64,000 nucleotides of DNA, taken from contig VWZS01006719.1 of the NCBI GenBank assembly GCA_013397075.1, forward strand, positions 558,257 through 622,256, given 5' to 3'. The DNA is from Rhabdornis inornatus (taxonomy: Eukaryota; Chordata; Aves; Passeriformes; Rhabdornithidae). This document shows, piece after piece, positions 13,901-29,297 of the stretch; within the stretch, counting starts at the first letter, position 1, and each line of letters begins with the position of its first letter. The notes under the pieces are model-generated. The model did no database searches, was not told where the DNA came from, and saw nothing but the letters and a program-made list of their open reading frames with translations. The position numbers were made by a program, and so were the translations under genes.

Positions 13901-16753
13901 GTGTGCTAAAGGGAACCAGGTTTCCAGATAATCGACTGAGCAGTGGCCTGGCACTCCTTGGAGCTAATGCAGCTGAACAAGGGCTTTGTTGAAATGAGAA
14001 AGTCTAAAAGAGATTTGCTCAGATCAAGATTTAAGCTTTGTCGGACATGTTCACTGTGGCTCGGAGAGCTGCCCAGACAAATTGCAGGCAGCAGGGAGTT
14101 CTGCTGATTAGAGAGGGAAGAGGGGGAAAAAAACAAAGAACAAGAAAATAAAATAATCCAGAATTGGAAAGCAGCAGCCTCACACTGATGGTGTGCTCAT
14201 ACCCAGCTGTGTCACACAGCACAGGACACCTGTCCCCAGTTTGCCCAGCCAGACCCACTAAGGGCCCCTGTTGCCAGGTCTTGGTGATAGAGCCACCAAG
14301 ACACTGCCAAAGCAAAAGGGCATGTATGGATTTCACCCACAACCATCTCTGGTTGCAGGCGTCACCTTTCTACTACCCAGAAAAGCAGCTCGGTGACCCA
14401 GCTTTGCAAGATTATCTACATTTCCAGGGCATATCTTCTGTCTCAGGCAAGGATGGGTTGCAGGACACAACCTTCAGGTTGGCTTCACATCAAAAATAAT
14501 ACCACTTCCAATTTCCCAGAGGTAAAGTGAGCTCCAGAGCAAGAACACCTTTGAAAACAGAACCTCACCATGACCCCACAACTCTGCCCAAGCAATTTTT
14601 AGGAAATTGCTTTCATTTAGTCTACTCCCATCAGCACTCCATTTATAATTCTGATGGGTCTCTGGTGAGATCCACAGCCCAGCTCCTGCTGAAGGCATTG
14701 TAGAGGATGTAGCTTGGGTGTAACCTAGACTTCTCTATCCCAAGGTTCATTTCATCTGCTTCCCCCATCCTCCTGGCCTGAGCAGACAATAGAAATTCCC
14801 AACAGGGCAGGGCATGGAGATGTGCAACAGTTGTTCCACTGACACAGGTCGGCTGAGGCATCCCTTGCAGAGAAACAAGATGAACAGGAGGGGATGCTTT
14901 GTTTGCCTCTGCAATATTTCAGCTCTTCCATTGTGAGGAGCCACTCTCCCATCACCCCTCCAAGCCCCACACTTAGGAGCCCAGTTGCTGCCTCATATTC
15001 TGAGACATCCAGCCTGCCAGCCCAAAGGGGACCCCTCTAATTAGCCATGCTACACATGGAGCACAGGGTCTCTCTAATGGCTTAAACCTCACAACACTAC
15101 ATTTTAATTATGGCTGTGTTAGAACAGAATCAGTTGCCTAATCAAGCTTAAATTAAATGCATATTTAGCAATTTTCATGCTAGCATTCTCAGAAATGTGA
15201 TACTTGCATACTGAATTATTTATATTGTCTAGAACTCCAGTATTTTTTAAGAAGAAAACCAGCGAACCAACACTCCAGGAAGGTAGGTAAATGAATTAAC
15301 CACTCTATTCTGAATAGCCATGGTTGCCCACTGCCTTGGCTGCCATTCACTCAGAGTTCCTATGGTAAAATGAATGAAGAGCATTCAAACCCTGTCAACC
15401 AAATTACTGTATTTCCAGTGTAAACATGAATGGAAGAATTCTTCCATTAACAACAGCCTACAGGTAAATATTTACTTTGTTTGCAAGGCTGGAGCTCCAG
15501 AGGACAACTTGCTACGGCAGCTGCAGTAGGTAGTCCAAAAATAGGTATTTTCCTATTAGTGTGTGAGGTTAATGCTCGTGAAAGCTGCTGCCTGAAATGA
15601 CAGAACGAGGATGGGAGTAGTCAGGTATTCTGCTCAGTCCTCCATAAGCTGCTTTCAAGGACATGCCCTCATCTGTGCCCCCATCCAGCAGAACAGCTAA
15701 CCTGGAGCTGGACAAGAAGCTTGAACATAAATCCCACTGATTTCTTGTGAATTTTAGGAAGGATCATCTGACAGTTAAGCAAATTGACCAGGAATTGTGG
15801 TTACATAAACACAGATTTGGTAAAATACCCAAGTGACTGAACAGGGCTAGAATTAAGTACGTGCTTCAGCCTATGCATATAGATATGCTTTGCAAGGCTG
15901 AGTGTATCACAGTTCTGTCCAACTCTTTGCTTGTCTTTGTTCCAGCTTACCTGTCTAATAAGCCAGGACGATAGCACTTACTGGGCTGTTATGAAGCATG
16001 AATAATATTGTTTAATACTTCAGATCTCACAATAAAAAGTGATATGAGCACCAAATGTTGCTATATCAACATAGCGTTATACCATAGGAATAAGTGTTAT
16101 TAGAGTTATACACAGGAGCTTTATTTTAATGCTGTGCAGTTTTCTACCGAGTCCATTAATGATCAGCCATTACAGCAAAAATAAATTACTTTTCACAGCA
16201 GTTAAGTTTTTCATGGTGCAAGCAGTAGTCAAAATTTAACAGAAGTGACAGGTTGAATTCCCAGGGACACCTGAATTTTGTACATCAGCTGCTTTTCACA
16301 AACAGCAACACAGAAAAAAAGAAACCAACGTAGTAAAACTTTCACTGGAAATAGACTGATCTTATTTCTGCTATCCATCATATTTCCCACTAAAATCATT
16401 AAGAATGAGGGGAGCAGAGAAATCTGTAACAGGATGTTGGCAAAAGCACAAGGGGATCTTTTTCCCAAGCTCTTAAATCTACATAGCCTTTCTTGAATCT
16501 TAATAAGGTATATTTTAATACTTAAAGTTGATGCCAATCAAACTCCATTGTGATCAAAGCCTGGGTGCAAAGCTATATTTTCCCCAACATACTGAATCAT
16601 TAGTCAAAGTCCACTCCTGAAATTATTTTAACATTTTGAGGCAGTTTCAGATAAGAATGATTCAGATTTTAAATACCTTCCCTTAAACAAAACCCACACA
16701 TGTACATGACAGATGGTGTTAGACACATAGCATGTAACCTATAGTAAAGTAGC

Positions 16754-16767
16754 TATATATATATATA
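16754..16767. repeat. (TA)7 microsatellite
   Basis: Seven uninterrupted TA units in non-coding sequence. Confidence 0.85.
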
Positions 16768-19499
16768 GATATCTGTGCATGATTTTAGAGATAAGAATAG
16801 TTTGCATCACTTGTATGGTTAGTCATAAGTCTGGCAGGGGACCTGAAAGCTGCAGAAAACTTGGACAAAACTCTGGTGTCAGGAGATTCCCAGGCACCAG
16901 AGGTTTGCATCTGGTTTACTCCCCTTCTTTCCCCAGCTTTTGAAAGCCAGTTTTAACTCAGTCACAAGGACAACTCATGGCTATGATGCAGCTGATGGTG
17001 TCCAAGCAAAATGGTGCAGTCTGGTTACTACCAGAGAGGAGCTGGGAGAGTGGCCTGATCTCAGCCTCTCCTCCAGATCATCCCAAAGCCCTAAATGTGC
17101 AACCTCCTGATTGATTTATCCTTAAGATTTTCCTTGACAGACTCCAGGTTATAAACAGACTAAACCCACTAGTCAAGACTCCAGTCCAAAGCAAGATGTG
17201 AGACAGAGCAAATGGGACATGAATTTGGTTAACAGAGCAAAGAAACCATGCAGTGAAAGCAGCTGAAATTATATCTTGACCCATTGTCACACAAAAACCC
17301 AGAATATGCTAGTCCTGGGTGAGTGTTACACAAGGCACAGGAGGATTGACTCCACTAGTCACAACTAAGAGAGGCAGAAGATAATTATTAAAAAGGGACA
17401 CTCACTATTTTAATGCACCTAATCTTCTGGATGTCTGGTAAACACGTAAAGGAAATTTGGAACTTTGTATTAAAAAAGACTGCTTTTCCCAGAGTAAATA
17501 ACAGATTAGTGTCTTAATGCATCAGAAAACCCATTCCAAGCTTTTGCAGCTGTGTCCTTGGATATGGACAAACAAAAAACACATTGGGACAAATCTATCC
17601 TAATGCACCTCTACAGGCATCAGATACCAGTGTGACCTGTAGTATTTGAGTGGGGTTACCCTCATACAAACCCACCCATAAGCCTGATTCCAATCCATTT
17701 TTAAGGAACATAGGGGCTGAAGCAGATGTCAGGGCCATCAGCATCAGGCTCAGTAACTGAGTCACTACATTTGATACAAGATCTACTTATAGCCCAGCTA
17801 AGATTAACTGGAACATGTGGTTACCTGTTAGGCGGATTTTGCTACACAAATAACAATCACGCCTTCCAAACCACAGCAGTGAGAAATGCCACCTCCATTT
17901 CCTCTGGATGTCAGGCAGCTGCAGCATTGGAACTAGCATTAAAATCAGCACTATGTCAAAGCAAAGTTTAAAATGCTGTCTTCTACATGTTCTCTAATCA
18001 AAGTCTGTGCACAGCAGCGTTTGTGATGTATCTGCCCTTTGCCTGGCCTAAGGGGGTTTTTGTCTTTGTGCTAGTGGTACACTGCTGTATTGCTATATGC
18101 TGGAGGGATTTCAAAGATTTATCTTTATTTATTAGTTAAAATTGGACTTACTCCCCTAATCAGCATGTTTCTCTTTGCAAATATTTAGTGTGTGCTATTC
18201 TATTACTTCATTTCTTCTGGTTTTCCCTTTTTTGAACCATCTTAATTTCTTCAGCTTATACAGGTTGATTTAATAATTTCCCAAATCCTTGACAAGCACA
18301 GCTGCACCAGACAAAGCCAACGCAACAAAAGCCATTTGTCCATTGTCTTCAAGTGCATTCAGTGTGCATCCTTGCAGGTGTAGAGCTATTCCTGGGAACA
18401 CGGGTGAGGTAGTAGTGAGGCATTTCTGATATGGTAAAAGCACTCCTAGCTACACATGGCCTTGCAATATAAAAACACTTAGAAGGAAAACCACGGTTAG
18501 GTATAATGAAGCTTCATGAGATTGAATTTAAATACGAAGAAAAAAATCTGAATATCAGACTGAAGTATCTAGTAGGAAGCAGGGTCAGTTCACTATCAAG
18601 ACTTTCTTTAGCAAACCTGCATGTGTCAGGCACATATTATCAAGCAACTCCACTTAGAAATTGCCATGAATATTTACCAGTTTCTGTATGGACTAAAGGA
18701 TCAGGTTTTGTCCACACAATACAGACACACACTTGGAATGCTGGAAAAGTAGAAAAGCTTCTAGAGGAGCTAAAATAAGGTTGGAAAGGATGTTGGTAAA
18801 TACACGGAGATATTCTACAATCAGCTCAACCTCTGCAGCTTGAGCTCTAGTGCAGAATTTTGGTGGACAGATTAGGTCTCAGTGGCCTGAGTCAGAGCTT
18901 TGCTCTACCCTGCATGTCCAAATATCTCAGCAAGATCCTCAGGAAAGGCTCTTTCACCTTGCCCTATGCAAGGCTGCTCATTCTGCATTTGCACCAGTGC
19001 TGGGGAAGCTGCTAAAGCCCAAGCAGCTCCAGCCTGACAGAGGCTGATGCAAGTCCCTTGGCAAGGGCCCTAATCTCCTTTACTGCTGAAAGGATGGAGC
19101 GACTAAAGCACTGAAGCTTTTGAAATGTAATTAAAAATATGTTGTCTTCCAAATGACTTCATGATCTTGGTATGCTTCTGGGAGCATTTAACTAAAACTA
19201 GGCCCCAAAAAAGCAAGATCACAAACTACAAAAAACTAGAAAAATATTAATGAGGTGCTGCCTAATTAAAGCTATTTGTTTGTCAATATGAGATATCTTC
19301 TGTACTGAGTATGGTTCATTCAGTTACTACCAAACTAATACCAAAATATTTAGCCAGCACTCGAGTTTAACAGGCATATGTAGCTATACAAAAATCTCTT
19401 TTTAAATTTCCTTTAGGAAAAGAAAAAACTTTTCGGGAAGAGATTTCAGATAATAGCCAAATGCTGAAAAATCTGAAGACAGAAACCCTGTATAATTAC

Positions 19500-19513
19500 T
19501 ATATATATATATA
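19500..19513. repeat. (TA)7 microsatellite
   Basis: Seven uninterrupted TA units in non-coding sequence, a second short dinucleotide tract like the one near 16.76 kb. Confidence 0.85.
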
Positions 19514-22500
19514 ATGTGCATATTTGCATTTTAAATGATCTTGTGATTTCCTTAGAGGACCTAATGCTGATAAAACAAAAATTTTATATAATCCAAAAGC
19601 ATCCACCAGTTTGGAATGGCTTAACACATACTAAAGATGCTGCTGAAGGATGTGTGCCAGGACCACAGATTGCTGGACACAGATTTTTTTTTGTTGTGCA
19701 TACGACTTCTCTGATGTAACATTCTGCGTTAGATATTAGCACAGGGAGCATAGAAAGGCACTGTCATATGCTAGATCCTGCACAAAAAGTAATTTCATAG
19801 CTCTCTGTAAATCTAATTATCTGACTGTTCTTCCCAAAGAGAACTCCAACTTCCACTGCATTAAAGGCAAAACTGCCACTATTGCAATCTATTTTTGAGC
19901 AGACAGGCTGACACGGAGATCACTCTGAATGCTGCCACTCTCATTGGTTTACTCCAGGCTGGTTTAACAGCACCAGAAAATGTTTTATTCCTGTTCATAA
20001 TAAAGCTTTGGAAGAACACACATTTCACTCGTGTCACTGGCCAAGTGACTGCATTAAGCACCCGACTGGTAGAGCATGAATTAGAAACAACTTTTGGAAG
20101 CAAAAGGCTTATGATAACAACTTTGGGAGGGTTTCAATCCAGGAGAATGACTTCCATCAATATACTCTTAACTTGGGTTCTTTCATTGCTGAGACAATGG
20201 AAGGGCTGAATTTGATCACAATGAAGCAACTTCCCAACACAAGAGGCAAAATAGCAACTCTAATTCTGTGTCTCAAAACTCCCTAAGCACAGAACTGCTC
20301 TCAGCACAGGGACAAGGAATAAGCTTTAGGTGCTACTGTGCCTCAGATATCCCAGAGCTGCTACAACAGCCTCTCTGGGATTCTTTCCACAGGAAAAAGA
20401 TCAACACTCCTTTTATTCTGATGGATTACATTGAAAGTTGGCGGGCTACAAACTTACAGGATTTAGTCCAAACTGTTCTGTGCAGGGTGCAAAAATAGTA
20501 ACTCCATGTTAGATTGCTCAATTGAACAAGTGAGCATGAGTGGACAGCTACACCCTACCCTGCAGACAATGATTGTATTCAACATCCCTTTCAGATTTTG
20601 AGGCTGTGAAATACATACAAAACACTTGTAAACTGCTGCTAACATTATCTCTGGTACGATTATAAAAGGCACCTTCAGGTATTCATAACAACAGGGATTG
20701 ATCACAAAGAACACTTTTTCCTCATCACATGGTCCTGTGGAATAGCACTTAATTCCATCTCTAAGGCAGATGAACCCAAGTAGGAGCCAGCTCCCAGGGA
20801 TGTGCTCAGTGGCACAAGCAGGAATGAAGTTCAAAGATCTGCTCTACATAGCTCATCAACAGAACATGAGCAGTCTGGGAGGAAAATCCAGAGGGAATTC
20901 GATGGTATGTACTTCTGATTTGGTTCAACATGTGCAATTAAAACATGCCCTACAATATCTCTAGATTTGCTAAAGTCACAGATAGTATCACCATTCTGAG
21001 GGTCAGATTTGGTGTTCTAAGGCAGTAAGTGTGCATTGTGCTGGGTCCTACCTCCACAGTCACTGGAGGGAATAAATCTAGAACATTTAAGTTTCCACTG
21101 ATATTGTTGTTTTTCACCTGAAGAAAGACTCAAGCATAGCAATTGTTCATCTCAAAGTGCTGGTGCCTTTCTTTCCATTGCATTTAATGCTAAAAGCCTT
21201 GAATGTGTCAATACCCTACTAAATGTTCAGAACCATGTACTCTTTGCCCCAAATATTTATCTTTTACTCAGGCATTCTTTATCAGTGCAAAATGAAGTCT
21301 TGTAAATTTGGAAAATGCTGCTCCTTTAGGTCAGGAGGGTTTCTCTGACTCCTGTCCTTCCTTTGGAGATACTTCTTTCAAAAAAGCATCTTAGGCACAA
21401 AGAAACACATCATCAGCTACATCACATCTCCTAAGAAATTCCTGTACACCATCCACTGCCCTCCAGCCATTTCAACAGGCCCTTTTATTGGATTTTTCAG
21501 AGAGAAGTTGTGACATGAACTGATCAATGTTATGCTCAAGGTAAAGGCAGAAAAGACCTAATCTATATTTAACCTACTGAAAACTGCACAGACACTTCCC
21601 AGTGCTGGTGGCAATGAGCCCCTTGCATGTCTCTTGAGAGGAGTTGAGGAAGAAAAACCTGACACAGAAATGAACAAATGCTCTCCAGTGACAGAGTTCA
21701 GCTCTGAACCTAAAGCCTGACCATCAGCTAAAGGAGAGTTTTATACCTCCAGTGTTACAGAGGGTGCTACAGGTTGTCCTGCAGCTGAAAAATTTTCCAG
21801 AAATGTTCAAGCATCCGTGAAGTAGAAAACATCTTCACCACACATTTCCTCCATTAGTCTTAAACCAAGAACAGCCAGAAATCCCACGATGGCCTCTGAT
21901 GGCATAAGGCTGACAACCTCCTGTAACCTCAGCCTTGCCCTTAAAGTACTGTTCACCACTTCCCAAAATAGAGCATGTGAGCAGATGCTTGGGAGAAAAG
22001 AAAGCAAACATCTGTCCTGTTAGAAATGTAAATCCTCCATACCCACCCCCTGCCAGTCTGCAGCTTGGCACCAATCCACCCCCAGCTCCTGCAGCACGTG
22101 GGTGGACACAGGAACAGCCCGAGCCCTGGCCACAGCCATCAGCTCCACTCTGGATTTGGGGCAACTCAGAGCATGAGGCACAGCCCAAGGGGGCTAATGC
22201 TGGCTCCTGCATTACAGACCCTAAGCAAAGGGGTTAGCTGGGGGTGCCAGCTGTGCTCTGCCAAAAGGGCATTTGCCAGGGAAAGGGGATGAACAGCTGG
22301 ATCATGCCATGGCACGTGTACCACATGTGTGAGGGGATTTGCTCAGTTGTTTGTGACATGCAATAAAACTGAACAAGTGCAAGAAGTCACAGGAGTGCCA
22401 GAAGGAAAATCCTAGCTGTTCCTTTAATTGAAAGTGTGCTTGTTTGCTATGTTCTCTGCTGGCAGCACGAGCATTTTAAATAAAACATGACCAGTAATTT

Positions 22501-23725
22501 ATTTAGCAAGCAAGTCTTCGACAAGTTCTTTTTGCACAGATCTTACTAATTTTTACCAGACAAGATTAACCCTCCTTTGTTTACACACATCCATATGCTT
22601 GAAGTGATGGGGGGCATGATCCACATTAAATATTTCTCTAAAGTATCACATTGGGACACATCCCTAGCTCTGTTCCACCACCTGACTGCCTCAAAGAGTT
22701 TCAGGAAAAATGTGATCCAGCCAAGGATTCTCTTTTGCTCCCAAAATTCAGTTTGAATCTTCTCCCAGTCAGTGCTCTTCCTTCAGGAATGTATATATTA
22801 TTCATTCTATATATTATGGTGCTGATCAAGTGCCTGTGGAGCACAGACACAGCTGCAGCTGTTCAGCTGAAATGACGTAAAAGAGTCCATGGTATCCACA
22901 GGACAAATTCACACATGCACTGACACAAAGTACATGCAGTCCTGGATAAGCCACCACATGAAAGGACAGGGCTCCTGGAAATCTTCCTGTGAAGTTTAGC
23001 CCCAGCCCTGTGGGTGGCTTTGCTGTGCCACAGTGCTTTAAAGCACATCCTGAATCTTGGTTTCAGTCACTCCCCCTTCCCACGCATGCGGAAGCATGTG
23101 ATGTCTGTGTGCACACAAACACTTTATATATGAATTAAATCTGTTCATACAAGACAGACATATATACAGTGTTTGTATGTACATTAAAGCTATTTTTCAG
23201 AGGGAAAAAATAATCACGAGGAATCAGAAAGTTAAAAAAAAACCATCCATGTTCAAAGTCCATTTAAAGCAGTCTAAAACAGTCAGTTTATTCTTCTTCG
23301 AAATGGCACCAAATTCTGAGACAATGGCCACAGTGGCCAGCAATTTCTTTAACATTTACAATCTGGCTTATTTTCCATTTTTATTTTCTATCTTTCCAAT
23401 ATTATTATCTAAATACATGCAGCCTTTCCTCTGCTGAGGAGAAACCTTCATATTTTGAAAATTTTATGATAATTTTATGCAACAATAGGGTTAAGTCATT
23501 ACAATGTAACCTTACTGAATCTAAGGAGATGCACAGTTTATTGTGTAGCCTTGAGCTGTGGTATAACAGCAATAGTTTTTCATTTTAATCACAGCAGTTT
23601 TTTAACTATTTAGTAGAACTTCAGAAACTTTTTGCTAAATTTGACCGAAGTCTGTACCTTTGACATTTTGGTCAGCTGAGGAATAAAGTGTCAAAGGGAT
23701 GATAAAAGTACATGTGTCTGTAATA

Positions 23726-23820
23726 TATACCTGCACACATGGACAAAATATATGTATTTTTATATACTATGTTTATATAGTTATTATAGTTTATAAGTTA
23801 TATAGTTACACAGTTATTCA
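23726..23820. repeat. AT-rich low-complexity tract
   Basis: Imperfect TATA/TTATAG-like units without a strict period. No coding signal. Confidence 0.7.
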
Positions 23821-26800
23821 GCAGTAATAGCTGTAGACTGTGTCTCACTTTTTTGCAGCATTTCTTTTCAGATCACGTTCTGGGAATGTGTAAGAGCTGG
23901 CTGTTTGGATTTGTGTTTGTCCTAGCATATTTCATACGAACCTTAGGAGCAGGTGGTAAATAAACTGAAAATAGAAATTTATAAAACTATAAGCAATAGT
24001 GTGGTTGAAAGTCAGAACTGTCACCACAAAGAGCTTTTTAAGATTTGGACTCACCTCCCACTCCTCACAATGGTGCAGGTCATAGTACTCATATCAAGAA
24101 AAGAATCATTCTGGATGCTTAAAGTTTAATTTAGAGTTCAAATTGGGAAGACAACAGTAAAGACGTGAACAAAAAGAAGTCCATTGAGCCCTAAGTCTTC
24201 TTGCAAGTAGACCATCTCCCATATACAGATTCTTATTTTTCTGGGAAATGCCAATTTTTTTAAGTCAATTTCCAAGAAGTGTATATCTCACTGAAACTCC
24301 TTTTATCTTATTTTACCTTTATTTTAAGCTTTCCAAGCTTCCCATTATGACCACTGCATTTATTCTTAACCATGCTCGTTCTGATATTTCTCTTACATGA
24401 TCAGTGCCAGTGTGTGCAAAGAACAGCACAGCTGATTGCTGCTACATTTCACTGTAAGGTACTTTACCTGCAGCAAAATCAGGCCTGGGATGTTCAAGCA
24501 AACCATAAAATTCAGAAACACCAGCTGGCAAGGACAGCATAATAATAATTTAAACTCTGATAACGTTCAAGAGGAAATTAGTTATATTAAAAAAACCCAA
24601 ACAATTTGACAGCCCAAGACAATAGCAGCTTTCAGAACCATGCTAATGAAGATCTCGGCAACACCTGATGAAACAAAGAGGTAATTTTAGGACCTAGACC
24701 CATCAAAGAGAAGCTGGGTTCTCACTGCAGAGATGTGTGAGTTTCCCAGTGCCCAAGGCTGAATGGGAATGCAGGCACAGGTCAGGGAGCTGTTTATGAG
24801 CTCCCAGGTGCTGGAACAGGGCAAATCCAGCTCTTGGCAAGCTCTGCCCATCCCCTTCCTGATGCACAGAGCCTCTGTCCCTCTGCAGCACCCACAGCAC
24901 AGCATCCACCTGTGCCAACACCCCCAGTTCTCCCAGTCTGAGTCTGTGCTGCAGCCACAACATTTCCAAACAGGACAGGCCACCAGGAGCCACAGGGAAA
25001 TAAATTGTCAGCCAGCTGCACTTGAGTATTAGGGTGCCAATGTGAAACATGATTCCTCCTAAAAAGTCTTTATTAGCAAACACAAGCATACTAAATATTT
25101 AAGGCCCAGTTCCATGACCTACTGCTTAATGCACAGGGCAAGTAGAAAGCAGCACACTAATCTGTTGGATGTACAGCTGGGTTCAGTCTAAAGGATCACT
25201 GAGAAACTATCAAGATACAGCAGTGCTGGGCACTGATTATTCCACAGCACAGCAGGGGTCATATTTAACAATAATGAAACAACAAGGAGGCCTATCTTTT
25301 CTGTGGCTCCAGTTTTATTGTCTTCAGTAGCTACTTACAGGGAAATGGTTGTGGAGAAGAGGGTTCAGCTCCACTCAAAAGAAGTTGTGCAAAGTCTGAT
25401 TTAAAAAAAACTAAATCTCATTGTACAGACCAGTCAGGTGCATCTCCACTGAAGTCTTTATAGCTGTGTAGCATAAAACTAGGAGAGATCAGCAGTAAGG
25501 ACCACATTTAGAAATTAAAATGGAAAGAGGAGGTAGAAAAACGTCATCTATCTCTTCTGAGGAATGTTTGTAAAATCAGGTGGGTTTTACACTCTAAAAC
25601 AAGTAGCTACCAACTCAAAATGTTAAATTTAAAATGCAGTGTTATTTTAGACACATTTTGTTTGTGAAATTGGTGGGGATGGACTAAGAAGGGAGAAATT
25701 CCTGGATCTTTGCCTCCCCCAGACATTTCCCAGACATTTGAGTGCCCAAAATATACACTGCTTTCTGTTATTTGATTCCATGGCAGCACCAGTTCTTGCC
25801 CACAGCTACTGTGTTCACAGGCTGCAAAATCCCTTGGTTCCCTCTAGGCATCCAGCCCCCACCCTTACACTGCTGATACCCAAGAAATAAACCTACTTAT
25901 TGTGCCCTTATTGATTTTGCAGAGCTACAACATCTTTGGGAAACAAAGTCCACAACTCGAATAAAAATGATCTGATTAACTCTGCAATTGTACTTATTGC
26001 TATTAGACCCCTTTTTTCTTCCTAATGGGATTATTGATTTAGAGTTTAGAGCAACTTAAAAGTAACAAGACATGCTGTGCACAGAGATAAAGCAAAGAAA
26101 GAAAGGCTCACAACAAGGAGGACAAAGTAACACTTCTCTGAGCATATCAATGGAGATCGAACAGCTTTAAAATAAGTGATTTGTTAGGTGTTTTCCTGCA
26201 AAACCTAGGAATGCACATATTCAATGGCATTCCAAGGGACAGGGTAGCTTCCATCTGGTGCTTTCCTCCCCAGACATGTTTCTGTCTTCCCCCCAGGATG
26301 GTAAATCCTGGCTTGCAGCAGCCCTGGAGAGAGGCCTGGCAGGCAGGAAGGATGCAAGAACTGCCTGTGGACCAAATGTGAGGCTCTCAGTTTGGACAGA
26401 AGAGCCCAACTGATTTAGACCAGCACAGAGAACACAAGCCCATCACTTTCTCTCTCCCATAAATGAGATTTGTAGAAAATCCAAGACCTCATAAATAAGG
26501 GCACACAGAAGAAAAACATACCCAGGTTTAGCAGTCAACATTATTAATGACTCCTTAATTTTTATTTTTTAAATAGTTGCACACAATAGCACATTAACAG
26601 AATTGCCTTTGGAGTGAGGGACAATAACCAGTTACTACCTATTGTGTAGCAGAAAAACACAAGTTTTCCTCAGTGCAGATACTCTGCAAAATTGCTACTC
26701 CATGTAGAATTTGCATTGTTTTGCAGAGTAAAAATTCAGACTGGTTCTTCCAGAAAAAAAAATCTTCTCCCCTGAGAAGGGAAAGAGAACTGCTGCAGTT

Positions 26801-29278
26801 CATGGAGAAAGAAAAAACAAAAAGCAAACAAGCAAATGAAAAACAAAACCACAAAACCTCCTGCCTTGATAATTATGCATTTACTATAACAAAATACCAA
26901 TCTCCAGTCCAGTTCTACAGATCAGGACATGCTGAAGTGTCTTACTGAATTAGGATGGGGCCATTTACCAGAAATGCAAAGCAGCCCTTCTATTTCAGCT
27001 GCCATGAAAGACAGAATTAACATGTACATCACGAAAGTTTGAAAAAATGGGTAGAAAAGTTCAGAGGCATATTACAGAGGAGTTCAGCGCTGAAAGCTGA
27101 GCCTGCTGCAGAAGTCTCAGCAGAATGTTAATGTCAAGAACTACCTGCTTGGAGGGGAACAGTATACACTGCATTGAACAGTTCGAGATCCAACCCCTAA
27201 AAAAAAAAAGAAAAAATTGAGAGAGAAAGTAAAAGTGATCAGCTCTAGGGGAATTGCTGGGAGGAAAGACCACACAGGAACTAGACAGCTGAAGGCTACT
27301 GGGATTTTGATTTTAAGATATTTATTGTGCCACTTTGTCGTTTCAATTAAAAGTCCCTATTAAAAGAATTAAGGGTGGGGTAAGTGACAGATCTTCAAAA
27401 GCAGATGTCTACAGGGAAGCATTAGCAAACAACTGGGTGTTCCACATGGATTCACAGCAGGCCTGGCATACTCACCACTCTCAATATAGAGATAAATATA
27501 TATTCTACTAGCAGAGAACTTACAGTCTGTACAAAGGACAACACAGCAGTAAATTAGGATGGAAAGAGGCCAATAGAGTGGCCTGGATGGCTGAAAAGTT
27601 TGGGCTCTTTCCAACAAAGTAGGCTCCCATAGAGACAAGACACAAAACTCTATGTCTAGGAACAAGAAGAATTCAGCATGAGAAACTGCATCCTGGAAAG
27701 CAGAGTGAATAAAAGATTTGGACAACAAAAAGAACCAGCAATTTGTTAGGCATTCCCAGTGGCAAAGCTGTCTAATATCATCCCTGAATATATGAATCCA
27801 AGAACAATGTCTGAGAGTGCAGATGATATTTGACTTCACTATAGGGGATTGGCAATAACCAATTCCTGCTTCAGACCCGATGCTGGGGAAAGACTCATGA
27901 TAGCAGAGAAAAAAAGGCACAAAAGTGTTCAGTGCAAGAAATAGCTCACAATGTTCTTAGTCCTTCATGCCACAGCAGAAGATGGCCACAGCTGGCTGGC
28001 AAGGAAGGAAGGCGCATGACAAGGACCAGCAAGTGAAACCTGAAACCACCAAAATCAAATTAGCACAAAAAGACCCATGGTCTGAGGCCTGGGAGAACTG
28101 ATTGGGACACACTGCAATGGGAAATGTGGATTCAGCACCTGCTGACATCTTCAGACCATTTTATAGGGAATCCATTTGACAGAGCAGATTGCAGGCTCAG
28201 TAGAGAAATACCTGAGACCTGAGGGTCTACAGAGCTTTTTACTTGGAAGATGTTTCAAGCCAAGAATTGTAATTTACTTTTTTTTTTGGTAACTGTTATT
28301 ACAAGGAAATAAAGAGTTCTCAAATTCCTGTCCTACAATTTTCAAGAATACAAAGTGTGCAGTAAGGAATTTCAAACTCTTTCCTCTGCCTATAATGGCT
28401 CAAATCCAGTCCATCTAACATTAGGTACCTTCTGTATCTCCAAAGTTAATAACATAGCCAGAAATGTGAGTCCTGGGAGAAGGAAGCAGTTTCCAAATAA
28501 CATCTCAAATCTTAAAGGCATCTTCTGCACATCTGTCTTTTCTACCCCTTAAGGAGAGTTTCTACAACTCCCCATCACCATTTTAGGTCCCTTAGGCAGA
28601 ACTGGTTCTGTGCTAACCACCTGCAGGGGACTAGAAAGGTGCTTGGGCCAGGCTGGTGACCTCACTAAGATTTTTGTACCTGTAACTTTCTTCTGAAAAT
28701 TTTTTTTCACCAAAGTCAAATATTTCCATTTCATTTTTAACCCTTGTGAAATGATGTCTTTTCCTCCACAATGCACCTCTCTGCATTATGGTATCTGCTG
28801 TTAAAAATTCCATAATAAATATTATTGCCAAGTACTGATGAGCAGATGTTAGGCAGCATTTAAAGATTAGAGGACCAAGGTAGGTCAAGTTATTTTAGTT
28901 CTCTCTGGAATCTAGAAAGCTCTTTTAAGCTGATTTTATGATGAACCCGATTGCCCGCTTTCATTACTAGAAATTCACCATATCTGATCCCCTTGTTTCA
29001 TGTAGCAGAGCATGCTGAGTGACACATGAGTGTTTCTCTTTGTCCAGCTTAATCAACCAGCTGCAGTTGCATTCAATCACCTTTCCTGGTGAATGAGCCT
29101 TCACTCACTACAGCTTCATCTAGAGAATAAATTGGTACCCACAAGGAGAGCAGGACTGCTGATGGTTGTGCTGCAATGTTGATTCAGACCCACAATAATA
29201 CTCTGTTTGCATCAGTGACCCAGAATACACATAAACAGTTTGTCTTAGTCCAAAAGTAACAGAAGATAATGCAAACTA

Positions 29279-29297
29279 ATTCAGCTTGAAGCTGAAT
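29279..29297. repeat. Perfect 9-bp inverted repeat with one central base
   Basis: ATTCAGCTT-G-AAGCTGAAT. It opens a more GC-rich block (29280-29600) that I could not assign to any family. Confidence 0.8.

Larger units (their letters stand above)
10001..22000. other. Non-coding region
   Basis: No protein family recognised. It holds the GGGAGA tract near 10.9 kb, two TA microsatellites and a slightly GC-richer patch near 12.6-12.9 kb, where open frames on plus are proline/serine-rich because of composition. Confidence 0.6.

Noticed and set aside
27369..27920. 183-codon minus-strand open frame
   Set aside because: With six frames over 64 kb there are roughly 6000 stop-bounded runs, and (61/64)^183 is about 0.00015, so about one such frame is expected by chance. 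Its translation is unlike any family I recognise, and it has no CpG island or splice context.
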